From Pyricularia pennisetigena (Eukaryota > Ascomycota > Sordariomycetes > Magnaporthales > Pyriculariaceae): 64,000 nt of DNA. The translations under genes were made by a program, and so were the position numbers. The notes beneath the pieces are model-generated. The model did not search any database and was not told the DNA's origin. It saw only the letters and a program-made list of their open reading frames with translations. The stretch lies in contig NC_043744.1 of the NCBI RefSeq assembly GCF_004337985.1, positions 6,027,189 to 6,091,188 of the forward strand, read 5' to 3'. Every line of letters begins with the position of its first letter. Position 1 is the stretch's first letter. Below are positions 45,087 to 59,266 of this stretch, in pieces.

Positions 45087-47461
45087 TGTTAATTATTTGC
45101 GCTATTTAGCATGTAATGTGTCCATTTTTATTTGGATATAAACCATAATAGATAGAGCCGAAGTGGGGCTGTTGGGGCTGTCGGATTTTCAATTATATTT
45201 TATATTACAGGGGTTGCGATTTGGAATGTTCGCGAATGCGGTTTCACCCTGTACCGGGTTGAAATTTTTACCAAATCAGCAAATTAGTGCGAACCCAGAA
45301 ATGGTTTCTATGGAAATAAAGGTGTTTTTTCAACAACGCATACAAAATAGTTTTTCGGAAAATCGTGTGCGGCACCAGAACGCTTTCTGGCGTGCGGACC
45401 TAGTCTCAGGGCTCATCCCTGAAGCCCAGAGCTCCACAATTGATCCACTTCGTGGCTCAATTGCGGCTTTGCAATATACCTGTGGGTCCATCCAAAGAAC
45501 ACTTTGGTTCAGGTTTGAGGACAATTTGTCGATTTTCGCCGTTTATAGCGGTATTTTTGGCCTTTTTTCGACCGACACTCCTTTATTATTCCATAACTAC
45601 GCACAATATTGAAAAAAGAAAATATCGTTGAAAATAGCGTTTAATACCGTTATTAGCAGTTATTTAATTTATTTTTTATCTATTATAATGGCGGAATTGG
45701 ATACCATGTGCCCTTTATCCGTTCATGGCGGTGTTGGTTTTTCGATTTTCTTTTTCGATTTTTGATTTTTTTTAATATTATTTTTAATTTTTAACTAGAA
45801 TTTTTTAATTTTTGCACGTGGAGGGTTATATATATATATATATATATATATATCGTTATAATTAAATTTGGTGCAGATACCGTATTATATAAACAGTTGA
45901 ATAAGCGGATAGGCAAAGTCCATATCTATTTATTCATAATGTACAATCGAAACTCGTTTATATTTTTACCAATTTTAACGATAATGAAACCAAAACTTCA
46001 GAGATTCGATCACGTATATACGTTAACGCCCGAGTCTAATCCAACTTATGATTCCGGCTTTAAAAGCTGTTTAATAAAGAAAATGCTAAATATGTATTTC
46101 ATAAATCATTTTGCTTTATTTAATTAATTATATATTATTTTTGTTTTGCAGCCAGATTTTGTGGTTTTTGCATGTGGGGAGGGTATGTATATGTAATATA
46201 ATATTACAGTTTGGCACGTATATCCAATTACATAAGTCGTTAAATATGCGGATAGGTAAAGTATATCCAATTTTATATATATTTTACAATCGAAATGCTT
46301 TTACATTTTTACGAATTTTAACATGAACAAAACCAAAATTGGAAAAAATAGATAACGTATATAAACAAACGTCAACGTAACACTCGATCTATAATACCCG
46401 CGCTTTTTATTTTCTTATATAAAGAGATGCTGAATTTGTGTTATTTTTGTATTTTTTGCTTTAGTTAATTAAATGAAGTTTATAAGAAAAAACTCAAATA
46501 AGATTTGTTAATGAATTGATAAAGGAACGCATGAATTAAAAATATTTTTGTTTTACCAATATTTGCGTAAATTATTCAGTTTTTTAACAGATTGTTAATT
46601 TATATAAAAATATTAATAAAACTTTTGTTTTATTCGGTAATTGCATGCATTTTGCAGTATTAGGTCGGCTACGCTATAGAAACTGTAATTTGAACTAAAG
46701 TTAATAAGATTTACCATTATTTAGAATAAAAATGAAATATAGTGAAAAATTACAAGTTTTACTCAATATTTTAATAGCTTTCCAAATTCAGCCGCTATTA
46801 AGACGCGGCCGGCATCCAAATAATTAACAAACTCCAATGAACTTAACGCAAATTACTGTACACTTTTACTATTTTTATTTATTTCTTTATTCGAATATTT
46901 AATTATATACTATGGTTACAGCAGTTTTCTTGCCATTATAATGCGAATATATTATATACACCCGCTATAAACGGGAAAATACCAAAAACTATCCTTATAT
47001 CAATTAAATAATTATTAGTGATACCGCAACATTAGGTATATTATTAATAATACCGTTATAAACAGTGAAATGCGACAAATTATCGTTGGTAGTACCGCCA
47101 TGAACGGCGAAATGCGACAAAATGTCCTCAAACTAGAACGAGCGCGATTTTTTCGGCCGATTACATTGGCCGAAAAGCCATGTGGTTAAAAGGTATATGG
47201 AGCGTTCGGTCCCCACTGTGGAGCAGAGGGGTCTAGTCTGAGCACCGAGACTAGAGCGGACCCCCATTTCGATATCGGAAAGTATGTAAGGGAGACAAAG
47301 CAAAATTTCCCCCGTTAATAAATTAAATTTATTAATCCCAAATTTAGTGAATAATTTAGTGCATTTAAGCCCTGTAATTACACGTTTTTACAACGTAGTT
47401 AACCCCACGCCGCATTTAACCTAATATGCAAGCCCCTATTAGCAACCCATATGGTTAACGG
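45087..47461 (+). repeat. Copia C1 5' LTR, interrupted
   Basis: Starts TGTTAATTATTTGCG without a preceding polypurine tract and aligns to the 3' LTR on both sides of the MULE-like insertion. The 3' LTR has an extra stretch of some 36 bases. The 3' end near GGTTAACG is approximate. Confidence 0.7.
45401..47253 (+). mobile_element. MULE-like non-autonomous element, copy 5 (complete)
   Basis: 1,853 bp, TAGTCTCAGGGCTC...GAGACTA. The target duplication is GTGCGGACC (45,392-45,400) against GAGCGGACC (47,254-47,262), 8 of 9 identical. The uninterrupted LTR at 61,765-61,785 shows the empty site. Same subterminal repeats as copy 2. No transposase. Confidence 0.8.
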
Positions 47462-48264
47462 GTTATAAACCCGGAAAGGTTTTAATTTGTGCATTAAAGT
47501 GTATTTTGCATTGCTGGAAAACCTGAAGTTTAGGCTTTATCTTAGTTATTGTCGCATTTTTATAGCACGTATATTGACGAACATGTTGCTGTTTTGATGC
47601 GAAATTGCTGGTTTTAGGCGCTAATCCAGCACCTAACCCCCTGTATTTACAATGGGGATCGCTCAAAATTAGCGTTCGATTTAGGCCTTTTTAGTCATTG
47701 CAGCGATCGTTTGCATTACAAATTTAAAAATTTTTGGGTTGGTTTTTGTAAATCGTGCACGCCACCGTAATTGGTTTAAATTTCAGTAGGGCTTACCTTA
47801 GTGAATTAGGGCTAAAAACTCCTATATTTGTTCGCTAATAGTCCATAAACCCATTAAATTTTGGTGCGTTCAATAGGGTTTACAATACCCCATAAACCCA
47901 TTAAGGGCATTACGTTAATTGGTTCGTTATCCTGCACGATACTCTCTAAATTACCCTGCACCCATTTAACGAATTAAATCCGTTACGTGCATTTGGATTG
48001 GTACAAATACCAAGGCACCCATTAATTGCGGATTTTAAGAATTTTAAGCCTGTATTTTAATGGATTTGGACCATTGAAAATAGTAATAAGCCCTGTAATT
48101 GGTAGTTATAAGCCTATACCCGTTAAAAGGCGAACGGTATAGCAAATCCTAAATTTAAAAAGGTATTTACCCTTAGGCGATTGGGTCAATTGGTTATAGC
48201 TATAAATTATCGCATAACAATTAAAATTCAGGTTACCTTACAATGGAAAACAGCCCTATATCGG
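47462..48264 (+). other. Copia C1 leader and start of internal region
   Basis: Noncoding-looking stretch following the 5' LTR, less densely mutated than the pol regions. A palindromic GGGTTATAAACCC occurs directly after the LTR end. It ends with ATCGG, the Gypsy A target site. Confidence 0.5.
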
Positions 48265-48707
48265 TGTTACGACCAGATAAGTTGGGTCGGTGCCAATGAG
48301 GCCAGGCGGGGTCACACCCCCCCTAACGACACTCGACCAGAGAAAACACCGACCGACAGGAAATAGAATTACATAAAAGATCACGTAACCCCACGTAACC
48401 GCCAAAAAAACGATATAATTAATATATTATATATTAATTATAGTAGAACAAATGATATACGGGCTATGGGATATACTACACATATTACACCCAGGATAAC
48501 GGACTATTTAAAGACACCTTTATTACCATGTAAATAAAACTTAGTTTAGGATTATTCAACAGCAATTAATCTATTATTTACCCAGGAATCGATTATAATT
48601 TTACCCCAATTATTAAGGAACCCCAATTACCTAATCCAAACGTTTAATTGCTTTAACCCACTGTATTTTACCCTAAAAACAGGTTACCCGATATTTTAAT
48701 CGTAATA
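48265..48707 (+). repeat. Gypsy A 5' LTR
   Basis: 443 bp, starts TGTTACGACCAGATAAG and ends CGTAATA (mutated CGTARCA). Confidence 0.88.
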
Positions 48708-48951
48708 TTTTAATTGCTTTTATTTAATATTTTATTTTAAAATATACCGAATAATATCGCCAAAACAATATTTTCCAATAAAACCACCCTTTAAACCCCT
48801 TTTACCATTAACGTTCCGGCCAACGCTAACGTTTTACGTTAAATGGTCGCGACGCTCCAGGTAAACAATCGATAATTCCAGGAACGAATAACCGAATAAA
48901 TTAATCGAACCAATAAAAATTAAATTAAATATTTTTTACTATTACCTTATA

Positions 48952-50110
48952 ATGGCGCCCCAGGTATTTTGCAGGAGTTTTTTACGGGAACCCGGGCCTA
49001 TTTTCATTTTAACGAGGATAATTTTAAAAATAACGCAAAAAAGGTTATTTACGCAGCCTCGCTATTTAAAGGCGATCCGTTTACCTGGTTCGAACTAATT
49101 TTACGAAATTATTTGGACTACGATAAGGAAAAAAACCGTAAAATTAAAACCAACCGTATTTTCGACGATTACGAAAATTTCGAAAAATATTTTAAAAAAA
49201 TATTCGGTAACCCAGACGAAAAACGTACGGTTACGCGTAAACTGGTACGCTTTATCCAAATTAAATTGGCATCCAAATATACCAGTGAATTTCGATAAAT
49301 TACCGCCAAATTACTATGGGGCCCCGAAGCCCTAATAGCACGTTTTTATACGGGATTTAAAAAAAGAATTAAAAACGAATTTGTTAAAAAAAAACGACCC
49401 GACACCTTAACCGAGTACGTAAAATTAGCAATTAAAATCGATAACCGATTTTACGAACGAAAACTGGAACGACGCGAAAAACGTAACGTATAAAAACCAA
49501 TTTTGCGATAAACCAATACGGGACGCAAATATTAATATTTTAAACCGTTTCGCCAATATAATATTTCCTACGGAATATATAACGGATTTATAAATTTTAA
49601 CGCGACCCAATATGACAAATTTCGCAAAAATCCCAAAAATAATAAATATTGTAAATGCGATAAACCAAAATATATAGCTAAATTTTATCCTTAAAATATT
49701 CCGGACTTATACCCCGATTCTAAAAAACCACGAAAATTAAATACTACCACCCACTAATAAATATAACCGGATTAATACAATTTAATAAACTGGACCGTAT
49801 ATTGCGACGATAATTATATAATCCATAATAGCGCAAAAATGGACGCACGATAATACCTACAAAAATTTAAAAATATTCGGACCTTAATAGTAAGAAACCG
49901 CGTATTTATTAAAACTAAAACACCGGTACAATTACGCAAAAAAAACGCCAAATTACCCGAACCTACGGAATTAAATACTTTAAAAAAATTAGAATTAAAA
50001 CCATTGGGACAAACCCACGGTATCCGGATAATCCAATAGACCCCACCGGACGAATTTAATAACGAGTTAAAAAACGAATTTAGCGAAAAAAAACTATATT
50101 TTTAAACCTA
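48952..50110 (+). pseudogene. Gypsy A gag relic
   Basis: The open part 48,969-49,298 reads RAYFHFNEDNFKNNAKKVIY, then ASLFKGDPFTWFELILRNYL, a retrotransposon gag (capsid) domain. The same peptide is found in copy B at 41,382-41,200. An early stop and several later TAA codons break it. Confidence 0.75.
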
Positions 50111-51479
50111 TATAATGTAGTAAAGGAAAATAACCCCTATATATATAAGAAAAAACTTATCGATTTATACCGAAACAACCAATTAATGCAATTTCCCGGA
50201 ATATTATTTCGAATATAAATATAAAACTTCATAAAATTAATTAATTTAATTTTCGGATATTACCCAATTTTGGATATCAAATATCCCAAATATATAGAAA
50301 TTTTTTGGGTAAAATGTTTTAAAAACAATTGCGGATTGCATTTTAGCAAAAAAATAATCCATGATTTTTTTCCACGACGACGTAAAATAATAGGTATCCA
50401 CGAAATATATATTACTATTAAATTACCCAATTGGGAAATTAAAATAAAATTGAACACCGAGTTATCGGTAATTTTTACGCTTAATAACGATTACCTTATG
50501 GTATGCTATAACCAAAAACAATTCCCATAATACGAATATATCCGAAACATTTGCAAAATATATATATTAACCAAAATACAGATATAACACGAAACGAAAT
50601 TACGATAACCAAAACCCGTACCTATAACCAAAATCGTGTGGAACCCCAACGTTAAAAACAACGAAATACCTATAAACGCACGAAAAACGCCTGCACCAAC
50701 AGGGTACCGATTTAATAAAGTTAAAATTAGAAATAATTATACGCCCCGAAACAAGAGAAATAAGGACCCACGACGCGAATCCAATAAGCCAAAAAACTAA
50801 AATAACCAGACGGTATAAGGTACCAAACGGTAATAATAAAAACGGAATAAAAAACCTTAAACGCCACGTAAATTACGAAGGCAGCACACGAATATATATT
50901 TTTAAATATACGATTTAATGGAGAGCCTATACGAGCGCTTTTTAATAGCGGAGCACAAAATAATTATATTTTTCCAAAGAAAGTGAAAAAACGACGAATA
51001 TTTTGGTAATAAAAGAAAAAATTATATCGATTATAAACCGTAAAAGGAAAGGCAATTTTATACGGGAACGGTATTATCGAAACAAAAACCGTACACCTTT
51101 GGATGGAAAATTATGGACGAAAAAAACAAATTATTTTGGATATTACGGAAATAGGGAATAAAAATATAATTTTAGGAATTTTTTGGTTTAGAAGGAATAA
51201 CCCCCGGATAAATTGGATTATAGGCCAAATTGAATGGGAAAAACACGTAATTATTGAATAACTTTTAATATAATAGGGTTTATATAGGAAATATAGGGTA
51301 CGGAAAAATTAAATAAAACAAATGGCGTATTTATAGGAAGGACGATTAACCCCGGAGTTAATATCGGAAAAAAAGCGATTATTTACAGGTTAAAACCGAT
51401 CCAATTATATAATATAAATTACGAACAAATAAACCAAAAACGGCAAAATTTTAAAAAAATACCAAAATTATATAGTATT

Positions 51480-54177
51480 ATTTAATTAAAAATTCGAAAC
51501 AGGATTACCCGAGCATAGCCCGTTCGACCACGAAATACTATTAAAAAAAGGAACCCAACCAGAATTCCATAAAATATACGGTTTAAATCCGATACAAATG
51601 GAGGTTTTGAACGAATACCTCGTAGAAAACCTTAAAAAAGGTTATATTAAACCATTAATATTCTTAATAGGATACCCAATCCTTTTCGTACTAAAAAAAC
51701 GGAAAATTACGATTATACGTCAATTACAAATAATTAAACGACATTATAATAAAAAATTGCTACCCGTTCCCATTAATGGGAGAATTTCGAAACATATTTT
51801 ACCAAATACAACAGTTTACAATATTAAACTTTAAAAAAATATATAATTTAATCCGTATAAAGGAAGGCGAGGAATGGAAAGCAATATTTCGCACCAAACG
51901 AGGATATTACGAATACCTGGTAGTATTTTTCGGTTTTACCAACGCCCCTGTAATTTTTTAAACCATAATTAACCACGTTTTTAGGGAATGTTTAAATATT
52001 TTTATCGTTATTTACCTGGACGATATCCTTATTTTTTCCAAAACGTTGGAAAAATATAAAAAATACGTTCATACAGTTTTATAAAAGCTATAAAACGTTA
52101 AATTTTTAATTAAACCCGAAACATGCATTTTTTATAACAAATAAATTAATTTCCTAGGATATATTATCGCCCCTGGAAAAATTCGGATGGAAAAATCAAA
52201 ATTTTAAGCAATAAGGGAATAACCCCAATCACAAAATATAAAAAACGTTCGGGTATTCCTAACATTCGTGAACTTTTATAAAAGATTTATCAAAGGTTAC
52301 GGCGCGATCGCCACCCCATTGACTAATATAACCAAAAAGGATTTAAAATTCCAATGGACGGAATAAATACAACAAGCTTTCGAACAATTACGAAATGCAA
52401 TAGTATAAAAACCGATTTTTAAAATACTAAATCCAACGAAACCTTTCGAAGTCGAAACCGACGCATCCGACTACGTAATCGGAGGATAATTTAACCAGCG
52501 AAATGAAAAAGGACGCCTGCATTTTTGCGCCTTTTTTCACAAAAATTATATAAATTAAAATTTAATTACCAAATCCACGATAAAAAACTTATGGCTATTA
52601 TCCGAATATTTGAAAAATGGAAACCATAATTATCCGGAATCAAACACGAAATATTAGTTTATACGGACCATAAAAACCTAACCCATTTCACCATTAATAA
52701 AATGTTAAACAAACGATAAATTAAATGGGTAAAATACCTATTAAAATTCCATTTTAAAATTATTTACCGAAAAGGAACAGAAAATGGCAGGGCCGACGCT
52801 TTTAACAAAAAACAAAATTATAAAAATATAATATCCGAGGAAATACGGAAAATTTTTACGGTAAACGATAACGGAAACCTTTTACCAGTTTACCGAAATC
52901 TTATAAGGACTAACACGGTAATTATATTAAAAGAACTACGGAAAGTCCACGAAAGCAAAGTTAACGGGTATTAAAGAATCTCCAAAATATGGAGACGGTT
53001 AAAATAGCACTATAATTTCAAAAGAATACGATAAGAAATACCAAAAACTATTAAAAATTACGAATTTTGCGCAAAAAGCAAATCCGCCAAATATAAGTTT
53101 TACGGGTTCTTACAGCTTTTACCAGCCCCTAATAAGGCCTGGCAAACCAGTATAATGGATTTTATCGTTAAATTACCACTTTCCGAAAAACCATTTACTA
53201 AAATTAAATACGATAATATATTAGTTATAATGGACAAAGTTATCAAATACGCCTATTTCCTACCCTATAAAAAAAGTAGCAACGCCGAAAAAATCGCCTA
53301 TATATTCCTACGAATAATTGTCAACAACCACGGATTTTTAGAAAGCATTATTACGGATAGAGATAAATTTTTTACTTTAAAATTTTGGAAATTTTTAATA
53401 GAATAACTAGGAACTAACCACAATTTATTTACAATATTCCCCCTACAAACAAACGGATATACAGAACGAATAAACCAAATATTAAAACAATATTTAAAAT
53501 GTTATATAAACTATAAACAGGATAATTGGGTACGGTTATTACCCACAATATAATTCGTATATAACAATTTAAAAAATAAGAGTATTAAAATAACCCCGTT
53601 TTATGTTAGTTACGGATTTAACCCTACGGTATATGGAAAACCAAAGACTACGATTACGGTCCTACGAGCCGATAAACAAGTAAACGAATTACGAAAACTC
53701 CACCAAAAACTCCAACAGGAATTGGAATTCGTACGAGAAAAAATAACCAAATACGTTAACCAATATCGGATAAAAAGACCATTTTTCCAAAAAGAAAATA
53801 ACGTTTTTTTTATTCGACGCAATATTAAAATACAATAACCAAATAGCAAATTTAATTTAAAAAAGTTTGGACTTTTTAAAATCAATAAAAAGATTAGCGA
53901 AACCAATTACAAATTATTATTACCAGGAACTATAAAAATCCACCTAACGTTCCACGTATTATTATTGGAACTAGCACCACCTGGTACTAATATATAAAAA
54001 ATAATCGAAATCGACGTAAAAGAAATATACGACGTCGAACGAATATTGGACCATAAACGCAACCACGGTAAAACAAAATATTTTATTAAATGGGAATACT
54101 ATGGATACGAAAAAAATATTTGGGAACCTTTTAACCATTTCCAAAATTACCAGGAACTATTCCGCCAATATTATTAA
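51480..54177 (+). pseudogene. Gypsy A pol relic with C-terminal chromodomain
   Basis: Reverse transcriptase from about 51,540 (QPEFHKIYGLNPIQMEVLNE), with YLDDILIFSK at about 52,010-52,040. RNase H VETDASDYVIGG at about 52,450-52,485. Integrase core 53,155-53,406 (MDFIVKLPLSEKPF, then IITDRDKFF) and QTNGYTERINQ near 53,450. Chromodomain at about 53,997-54,177 (YDVERILDHKRNHGKTKYFI, then KWEYYGYEKNIWEPF), the module that directs chromoviruses to heterochromatin. The fragments lie in several frames with in-frame stops. Confidence 0.85.
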
Positions 54178-55014
54178 AAATTGGATTTGCGAGCAAATTA
54201 GCCAAAAAAAGGACGACCTAAAAAAGCATTATTTACCATTCCCAAAAGCTTAGGATTAACCAGGACTCGAAACCATACCACCAAACGAATTTACAAAAAA
54301 ACGATTAATATATACCATAAACCAAAATATACGAATAAAGCAATTTACCGACCGAATGCTGCGTAAAAGCATTTATTTTATCCAATAAAAAAGGATTTAA
54401 AAAACCCATTAGGAAAAACGAATCCCAGGCAAAATTGGAATCCGGAAAAAACGATTCCAAAAATATTTTAGGAAAAATTTCGGCCGATCGCCGCCGTTCT
54501 TCCTGTTTTGCCTCCTTACGTTCGATTCGATTTAATTTTTCGAAATTATCGATACCACGACGAACCGCCTTTATTATTTTTTTAAACCATATTTTTTTTT
54601 GTTTACGTAATCGAAAAACTTTTTCCTCCGCCGCCTCCAATTTAAATTTAAATTTTAAATGTTGGACCGCGATTTTATATAGCTATTTTCAGGAAATACC
54701 TATAATATCGCATCGCGAGCGACCCAGGCGAATATATTCGATATAACGAAAGGAATCCCGAGGCGATATAACGCATTTCGCGATCCCCTGCGATTCGTAA
54801 ACAAAATAAAAAAGCATTTTAACCGCCGAAAAAAAAAGCATAAAAAATAAATCGTTGCGACGAACGGTGGACGTACGACCACGAATTTTAACTACGCGAC
54901 TGGATATGGCGTAAAAAGGTTATCAAAAAAGGAATGTAAAAACAGAAATCAAAATTAAGGGAATATAAACTATTTAAAAGTTAAAAGGATTTAACCAAAA
55001 AAAAGGAAATCTAG
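54178..55014 (+). other. Gypsy A 3' region before the LTR
   Basis: No domain recognised. Contains a charged, Lys/Glu-rich frame on the minus strand (54,640-54,305) that is probably a shadow, and ends with a polypurine tract AAAAAAAAGGAAAT directly before the 3' LTR. Confidence 0.5.
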
Positions 55015-55457
55015 TATTACGACCAAATAAAGTGGGTCGGTACCAATAAGGCCAAACGGGGTTACACCCCTTTTAACGATATTCGACCAAAAAAAACACC
55101 AACCGATAGGAAATAGAATTATATAAAAAATTACGTGACCCCACGTAACCGCCAAAAAAACGATATAATTAATATATTACATATTAATTATAGCAGAACA
55201 AATAATATGCGGGCTATAGGATATATTACATATATTATACCGAGGATAACGGATTATTTAAGGATACGCTTATTATTATATAAATAGAATTTAGCTCAGG
55301 ATTGTTTAGCAGCAATTAATTTACTATTTACCCAGGAATCGATTATAATTTCACCCCAGTTATTAAAGAACCCCAGTTACCCGGTCCAGACGCTCAGCTG
55401 CTTTAACCCACTGTACTTTACCCTAAGAACAGGTTACCCGATACCTTGATCGTAGCA
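55015..55457 (+). repeat. Gypsy A 3' LTR
   Basis: 443 bp, TATTACGACC (mutated TGTTACGACC) to CGTAGCA; same length as the 5' LTR, differing mostly by C/T and G/A changes. Confidence 0.88.
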
Positions 55458-57560
55458 ATCGGGCTTTCAAAGCCCAATTCCAACAAATAAAGGGCTTGAA
55501 CCCAGCCCAAACGTGATTTTAACCGCTAAGTTACAGGCCCAAAACCTGTAATTAAAAGCGCTAATTACGCAAATGAATCAATCTTAAAAACCAATTTAAC
55601 AGTTAATTACCATATTAACCTTAAAAATGGCAATTGCACTATTTTCAATGGTATTACGGGTTTTAATACCCTTAATAGCGGAAATTCGGAAATTATATCC
55701 GCTACTGCACCTACTAATCCACCTGGTAGCCTATATTTAAACGACGGGATAAATAAAAAACTGTCAAAACGGGTATTTCTTTACCCGAAAATTGTAAATT
55801 AATAAATGTTAGCAATTATAATTTGTGGAAACAGGCGTTAATAATACAATTCAAAATTATAAAAGCAGCGAAATCTTTTTCCAACCATTATAGCGTAAGT
55901 TAACCGCCTAGGGACCGTTGAATATTTTTATTAGTATTATTACTAACATTAAAGGAAGAAGGAAGGAAAAGGTATATGTCCGGGTCGTGGTAATATCTTT
56001 CCTTTTATATATTATCCATAACCAGGTTTTATATTTTATCACGTAATACGTGCCTCAGGCACAAATACATAACAACAACCCTTAAACTGGTTATACCTTG
56101 CCGGGATACGGCCAATTAATCCTATTATTATTTATAAAAAACAGCTTAACCAAACATTTTTAAAATTTATTACATGGTATTCCAACCCCGTAACGGTTTA
56201 AAGAACCCTGGAATGAAACTAATCCGTTGCACCCGAAATTAGTCGAGATTTATTATCTCGGGAATCTCACGCTTTAAATTTTTCGAAACTTAAAGGATTA
56301 ATACCTAAATTTAACAGTCGTTTTAACTTATTAATAATTAAATTAGCGAATGCCAACGTGCAAATTAACCCCGTGAATTTACGAAATCAGTACTTATGGG
56401 CCCTGGATGGGATATTGCCTATTTGGACCGAGCGCTAACGCAATACCCAATGGGCTTTGCAGGCTGTAGGCCAAAATACGGAAAAGTTAGATTTGCAATA
56501 CCTTATAGCGGACCTTATATCTGAAAATTCGATTTCAAATTCTAGAACGGCTAAGGCTGCTATTTATAGGTTTGAGGGCAAAAAATCGGGTAGAAGGAAC
56601 GCTAAAAAGAGCGTTGAATAGGAAATAATGGGCAGGAAACCACTTTTAAATTACGAAAAAAGGGTAATAAAAACTGTAATTCGGATTCTATTTTTGCAAA
56701 AAATACTAAATCCTCCTCCAACGAATTAACCGTTGGAACGTCCATAATTTATATAAATTTTGAATTATCTACGGGTTTAATTCCAAATAAAGTTAACGAA
56801 TACGCAGCGTATAACGCCCTGGAATAGGAAGTCAATTCCGCTATTAGCGGAATTATTAAATTACATTTGGATTCGGATTCGGAAACCGATACCGATAAAA
56901 CGTTAAAACCACAGGTTTTTACAGCTGATTTTAAAATTAAAATGAAACCTGGACGCGGCGTAAAAAGGACCCTTAAACCTTGGAAATAAGGTTACCCTAT
57001 CCTCTATGATATAGGTAGCACGTACTATATTTTTGCAAATAACCAATTTATTACTGATTATACCCCCGGTTCTACAGTCAAAGTCGGTACAGAAAGTGGC
57101 CCTATTAGGCCTGTTAATACCGGAACTTCGAAAATACAGGTCCGTTACGGCCAAAACGCTGACGAATTTAAAAGAATTACGTTAAATAACGTTTTATATA
57201 TCCCTTCGTTTGGAATAAATATCGTTAGTGGTTTTATACACTATAATCTAGGGGTCGTATAATTGAAAAATACCTTGTACGATAAGGATTGCAAGGCGTG
57301 GGGACGCCCAAATACCGTTAAACATGCGTTTTATTTAAAGGTTAAAGGGTGCGATATTTTTATTCGAAACAACCTCATTTCGAATTACGCCTGTATAATA
57401 GGTGAGTATAACACCGTTGTAAGCATGGTTTTACAGGGGGTTACAAAGGGTTACGCAGCCCCGTTGGAAATAAAACTAAATAATATAAACCCTAAAAGGG
57501 ATTATAAAATTTATACCGACTCGGAACCGGAAGAGAATACGGTAACGGAAAAGTTAAATC
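55458..57560 (+). pseudogene. Copia C1 gag and protease relic
   Basis: Gag-like remains at 56,340-56,640 (NPVNLRNQYLWALDGILPIW). A Copia-type protease and VLY(I/V)P segment follows at about 57,000-57,240: FANNQFITDYTPGSTVKVGT and, later, ITLNNVLYIPSFGINIVSGF. The first 200 bases are leader-like. Confidence 0.65.
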
Positions 57561-57744
57561 CCGAATGAAATACGGAAAAAGCCGTAATTTTACCTGTAAC
57601 GCAAAGGTTTAGCGGTAAAAACTGCCAAAATGCACGTAAAATTGGGCCCCGTAGGCCCGGTACGCCGTTAGGTCACCCTTTTATGCAATTTAATATAAGA
57701 GGGACTATTTCCGAAAAAAGGGGGTTTCCCACACAAAGAATCTG

Positions 57745-58800
57745 TTGTTAAAACCTTTTTTATTATCGGATTTAAAACAGGCCCCTGCAAACCGCCTCCC
57801 TTTAGGGCTAAAGCGAACTACTAACGGCTGGTTAACCCCTAAAAAAACGGAATCACAGGTAGTTAAACGAAATCCAGGCCCAAACAATCCTATTATAACA
57901 CAGGCGTTTAGAGCATATAGGGTTATAATTGCTAAAAAAAGCGCTAAATTTACAAGAGGTTTACCTAATTTCGACAAAATAGAGCCAATTACCTATCTTG
58001 TTTGCGTTAAAACCATTTCTGTTATGCGTACAAATAAAGTCGCTCTCTTTACACCCCCTAATATTTTCGATTTTATAAAAAATTATACAGTAATCTTAAA
58101 ACCTAATTTTTACAATAAAAAAGCCGTATTTTTGTTATTAGTGGACCAAAAACGTTGTTTTCGGTGGTCGATCCCATTTCAAAATAAAGCTGTATTTAGG
58201 GTTTTAATGGTTATTAAAAGCTTTTTTAAGGTTTTCAAAACTATATACGGGCCTTACCCCCTGAATTTTCATTTCGATGGGGGGCACGAAGTTAATACAA
58301 ATTTTCAAAATTGGTTTACAAATAAAAGTGTTAATTTTAGCATTTCGAATCCCTATAACCACGGCCAAAACGGATTAACGGAACGGTCCGTTAGGGTTAT
58401 GTTGGATAGGTTTCGGTTTACCGTTATAACGGCGGGCTTACCACTATATTTATGGTATTATTTACTGCCTACCGTAATTGATTTAATTAACCGTATAACG
58501 GTGACTAATAGGGATTTAACACCCTGCAAGGAATTTTATCCCGAATTCCAACCTGGATTACCGCACAAGCCCAGTTTAGGGCATTTTCGGGTTATTCGTA
58601 CTATATACCAGGCTATTATACCGCTGGAAAAACGCCAAAAATTTAATAAGTTGGCTCCCCGCACCGAAACGGTGAAACTTTTAACCCATTTATCAAATTC
58701 TACAGCGTTGGTTTACGCACCCGCTAAACGGGCCGTATATAAAACCTCTACCGTAAAAATTATAAAAGGTATAACCGCTGAAAATATGGCTATTCCATAA
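57745..58800 (+). pseudogene. Copia C1 integrase relic
   Basis: The longest open frame in the block (351 codons). It carries FHFDGGHEVNTNFQNWF and NPYNHGQNGLTERSVRVMLD, the second Asp and the Glu of the DDE integrase core, and the following Copia-type region with KPSLGHFRVIRT. Upstream GAG-pre-integrase remains are weak. The frame survives by chance rather than function: the flanking protease and RT are broken. Confidence 0.78.
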
Positions 58801-59266
58801 GTAACGTTGCAAATTGTAAAAGGGGAAAATACATATTTAAAGAGGGATTTTAATTTTAAATTTCAAAACGAGATCAATAGCGTTCCAGCGGATAACTATC
58901 CCCTAAAAAGCTTTGAAAATATAGGGTATTTACCACCTGTTACAAAGTAATTCCTATCCGTTCCAAGGCATTTAAACCCTGAAAATACAGTGCCCGCCAA
59001 GCCTGTACAGCTTACTATTCGCCCTTTAAAGCTTATAACGGTAATGGTACCTAATCCAATAATTAAAACCACGGAAGTTCCGGTATTTTTAGCACCTAAA
59101 TTACAAAATATGGAATTAAATTCGCAATTCGAAAAACCAAATTTAATGGATATAAATTACGTGTATTATTTTCGTTTTTAAGGTAAAAACAAATTGAAAA
59201 AGGCCAATTGAAAACGGTAAACCAAATAACTACTAACAGTCCCTAAATAGCCCTGAAAATGCTAAA

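Larger units (their letters stand above)
48265..55457 (+). mobile_element. Gypsy chromovirus copy A, full length, RIP-degraded
   Basis: 7,193 bp with two 443-bp LTRs and a perfect 5-bp target duplication ATCGG (48,260-48,264 and 55,458-55,462). Gag, reverse transcriptase (YLDD), RNase H, integrase and a C-terminal chromodomain are in the order typical of fungal chromoviruses of the Ty3/Gypsy group. All frames are broken by RIP-type stops. Confidence 0.9.

Noticed and set aside
54305..54640. Charged 111-residue minus-strand frame in Gypsy A
   Set aside because: Lies in the 3' region of a plus-strand element and is not seen as a conserved protein; likely chance.
57745..58800. Functional integrase gene
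   Set aside because: Although open for 351 codons, it is one fragment of a Copia polyprotein broken by stops on both sides.
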